Below, piece by piece: positions 34,948 through 35,788 of a DNA stretch of 35,788 nucleotides (its first letter is position 1; the number at the start of each line of letters is the position of its first letter). Source of the DNA: Seison nebaliae (Eukaryota > Rotifera > Pararotatoria > Seisonacea > Seisonidae). The stretch lies in the NCBI GenBank assembly GCA_023231475.1, contig JALJEE010002955.1, forward strand, positions 1 to 35,788. Direction: 5' to 3'. The translations under genes and the position numbers were made by a program. The notes under the pieces were generated by a model. It was given only the letters and a program-made list of their open reading frames with translations, was not told where the DNA came from and made no database searches.

Positions 34948-35520
34948 GTTAGTCATGACTTAATCATCACTGTCATGTTGAATCCAGGTTAATTGCTAAA
35001 AGTTTATCGAAAAACAAGTAAATAGACTTCATATTTTTAAGACTAAAGGAACAAATTTTTTAAGTATGACGAAATCACCGATATAATTTAAACTGTGTGA
35101 CCGTTTTATGAATAACTTGAATAAAATTGGGAGACGAATTCACACGGTAGCTGTTCTTGATGTATCGTCCAACTGAATTTATTCTACCATGACAATAGAA
35201 CCAATTTTTAAACATCATGATGATAATATTGTTAACGTTTCGAATATAACGTTTATAAAACTAAATTTGATCCATGAAAATTTTCAACATTCATCTGTAT
35301 AACGTAATCGACTATTAATCAATGAGCAAAGAAAGAAGATAAGAAACTTCAACATTCTTCCTTTCCAAATGCAAAAGAATAGTCGGCCAAATTATGGACA
35401 ATGGAATTCTCCTCCTCTTTATATCAACGTTCGCCTAATATTTTGCTTGTTCGTTATAAAAAGAATATTTGAATAGTGCAACATTAAATTTCAATCGGAT
35501 TATCCCAAAAATTTGTGGTA

Positions 35521-35788
35521 TACGGTGATTTCGCCACCCTGATATTTTGCCACCCTGTTTTATCCATTTTGGACAGTTCGCCACCCTGAATATGGACACT
35601 TTGCCACCTTGTGTGTGTATTTTCGGTGATTTCGCCACCCTTCTATATAAATCTACTCATTTTTCTCAAAAAGTGGACAGTTTGCCACCTTGCGTGTATA
35701 TTTTCGGTGATTTCGCCACTCTTCTATATAAATAAAATATACAATTTTTTTTTCTTCAAGGAATGGACACTTTGCCACCCATGTTTTT
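35521..35788. repeat. Tandem repeat with TTTYGCCACCYT cores, running off the window
   Basis: Eight GCCAC cores occur within about 250 bp, each preceded by TTTCG, TTCG or TTTTG/TTTG. Two longer units are clear: GGACACTTTGCCACC...GGTGATTTCGCCACCC...CTATATAAAT starts at 35594, recurs at 35675 and begins again at 35765, giving periods of 81 and 90 bp. Both frames over it stay open by virtue of the repeat (plus strand LPPCVxIFGDFATLLYK twice), which is probably incidental. It is likely a satellite or the edge of a repeat-derived mobile element. Confidence 0.8.

Larger units (their letters stand above)
33842..35520. other. Gene-free AT-rich stretch with two inverted repeats
   Basis: No ORF over 60 codons on either strand. 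It contains a structured, less AT-rich island at about 34105-34330 and a perfect 20-bp palindrome at 34898-34947. No transposase, tRNA or known snRNA was recognised. Confidence 0.5.

Noticed and set aside
35521-35788. CRISPR-like array
   Set aside because: The repeats are short, imperfect and alternate in two types, spacers are similar to each other, and the genome is eukaryotic.
1-35788. Retroviral, LTR, Polinton or other virus-like fossils
   Set aside because: No reverse transcriptase, integrase, capsid-like or polymerase motif was seen in any listed reading frame, and no long terminal direct repeats were noticed.

Overview
The window looks like nuclear DNA of a compact, AT-rich invertebrate animal genome. 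Five multi-exon genes, one single-exon structural gene, two short intronless genes and one orphan reading frame sit close together on both strands. Most introns are only about 40 to 70 bp. Gene content is animal: a PPIP5K inositol pyrophosphate kinase, a membrane guanylate cyclase of the natriuretic-receptor type, an endosomal syntaxin, an M3 oligopeptidase relative, a THO/SARNP-type protein and a CCDC103-type dynein-arm assembly factor. The last gene argues for motile cilia or flagellated sperm and so against nematodes. I cannot name the phylum from sequence alone.

Layout. 12-1451 (+): orphan ORF, possibly cut by the window start. 1843-9323 (+): PPIP5K in 13 exons (a possible 14th is a 21-nt microexon), with a disordered tail far longer than usual. 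10073-11386 (-): Pro/Cys/Gly-rich structural protein without a signal peptide. 13531-25333 (-): receptor guanylate cyclase in 16 exons; its one giant intron (6.9 kb) contains a 1023-codon ORF (16129-19200) whose 3' end can splice in phase onto the same cyclase exons, suggesting an alternative amino terminus. 25858-27008 (-): syntaxin in 9 exons. 27279-29521 (-): secreted Cys-rich protein with pacifastin/half-VWC-like modules and a long charged spacer. 29811-32312 (-): M3 oligopeptidase-like protein whose HEXXH zinc site is replaced. 32762-33076 (-) and 33244-33840 (+): RFG-repeat (SARNP/Tho1-like) protein and CCDC103-like protein, divergently arranged 167 bp apart. 33841-35788: gene-free, with a perfect palindrome, a structured hairpin island and a tandem GCCACC-bearing repeat that runs off the end.

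Across five genes I worked out 44 introns with exon phases that sum correctly; 40 of them begin GTT rather than GTA or GTG. This +3 T bias is the most general oddity of the window. The most specific ones are the dead M3 peptidase and the alternative cytoplasmic form of the cyclase. The genes do not form one pathway; the layout is ordinary compact gene packing. No retroviral, Polinton or other virus-like element, tRNA, rRNA or CRISPR array was recognised.
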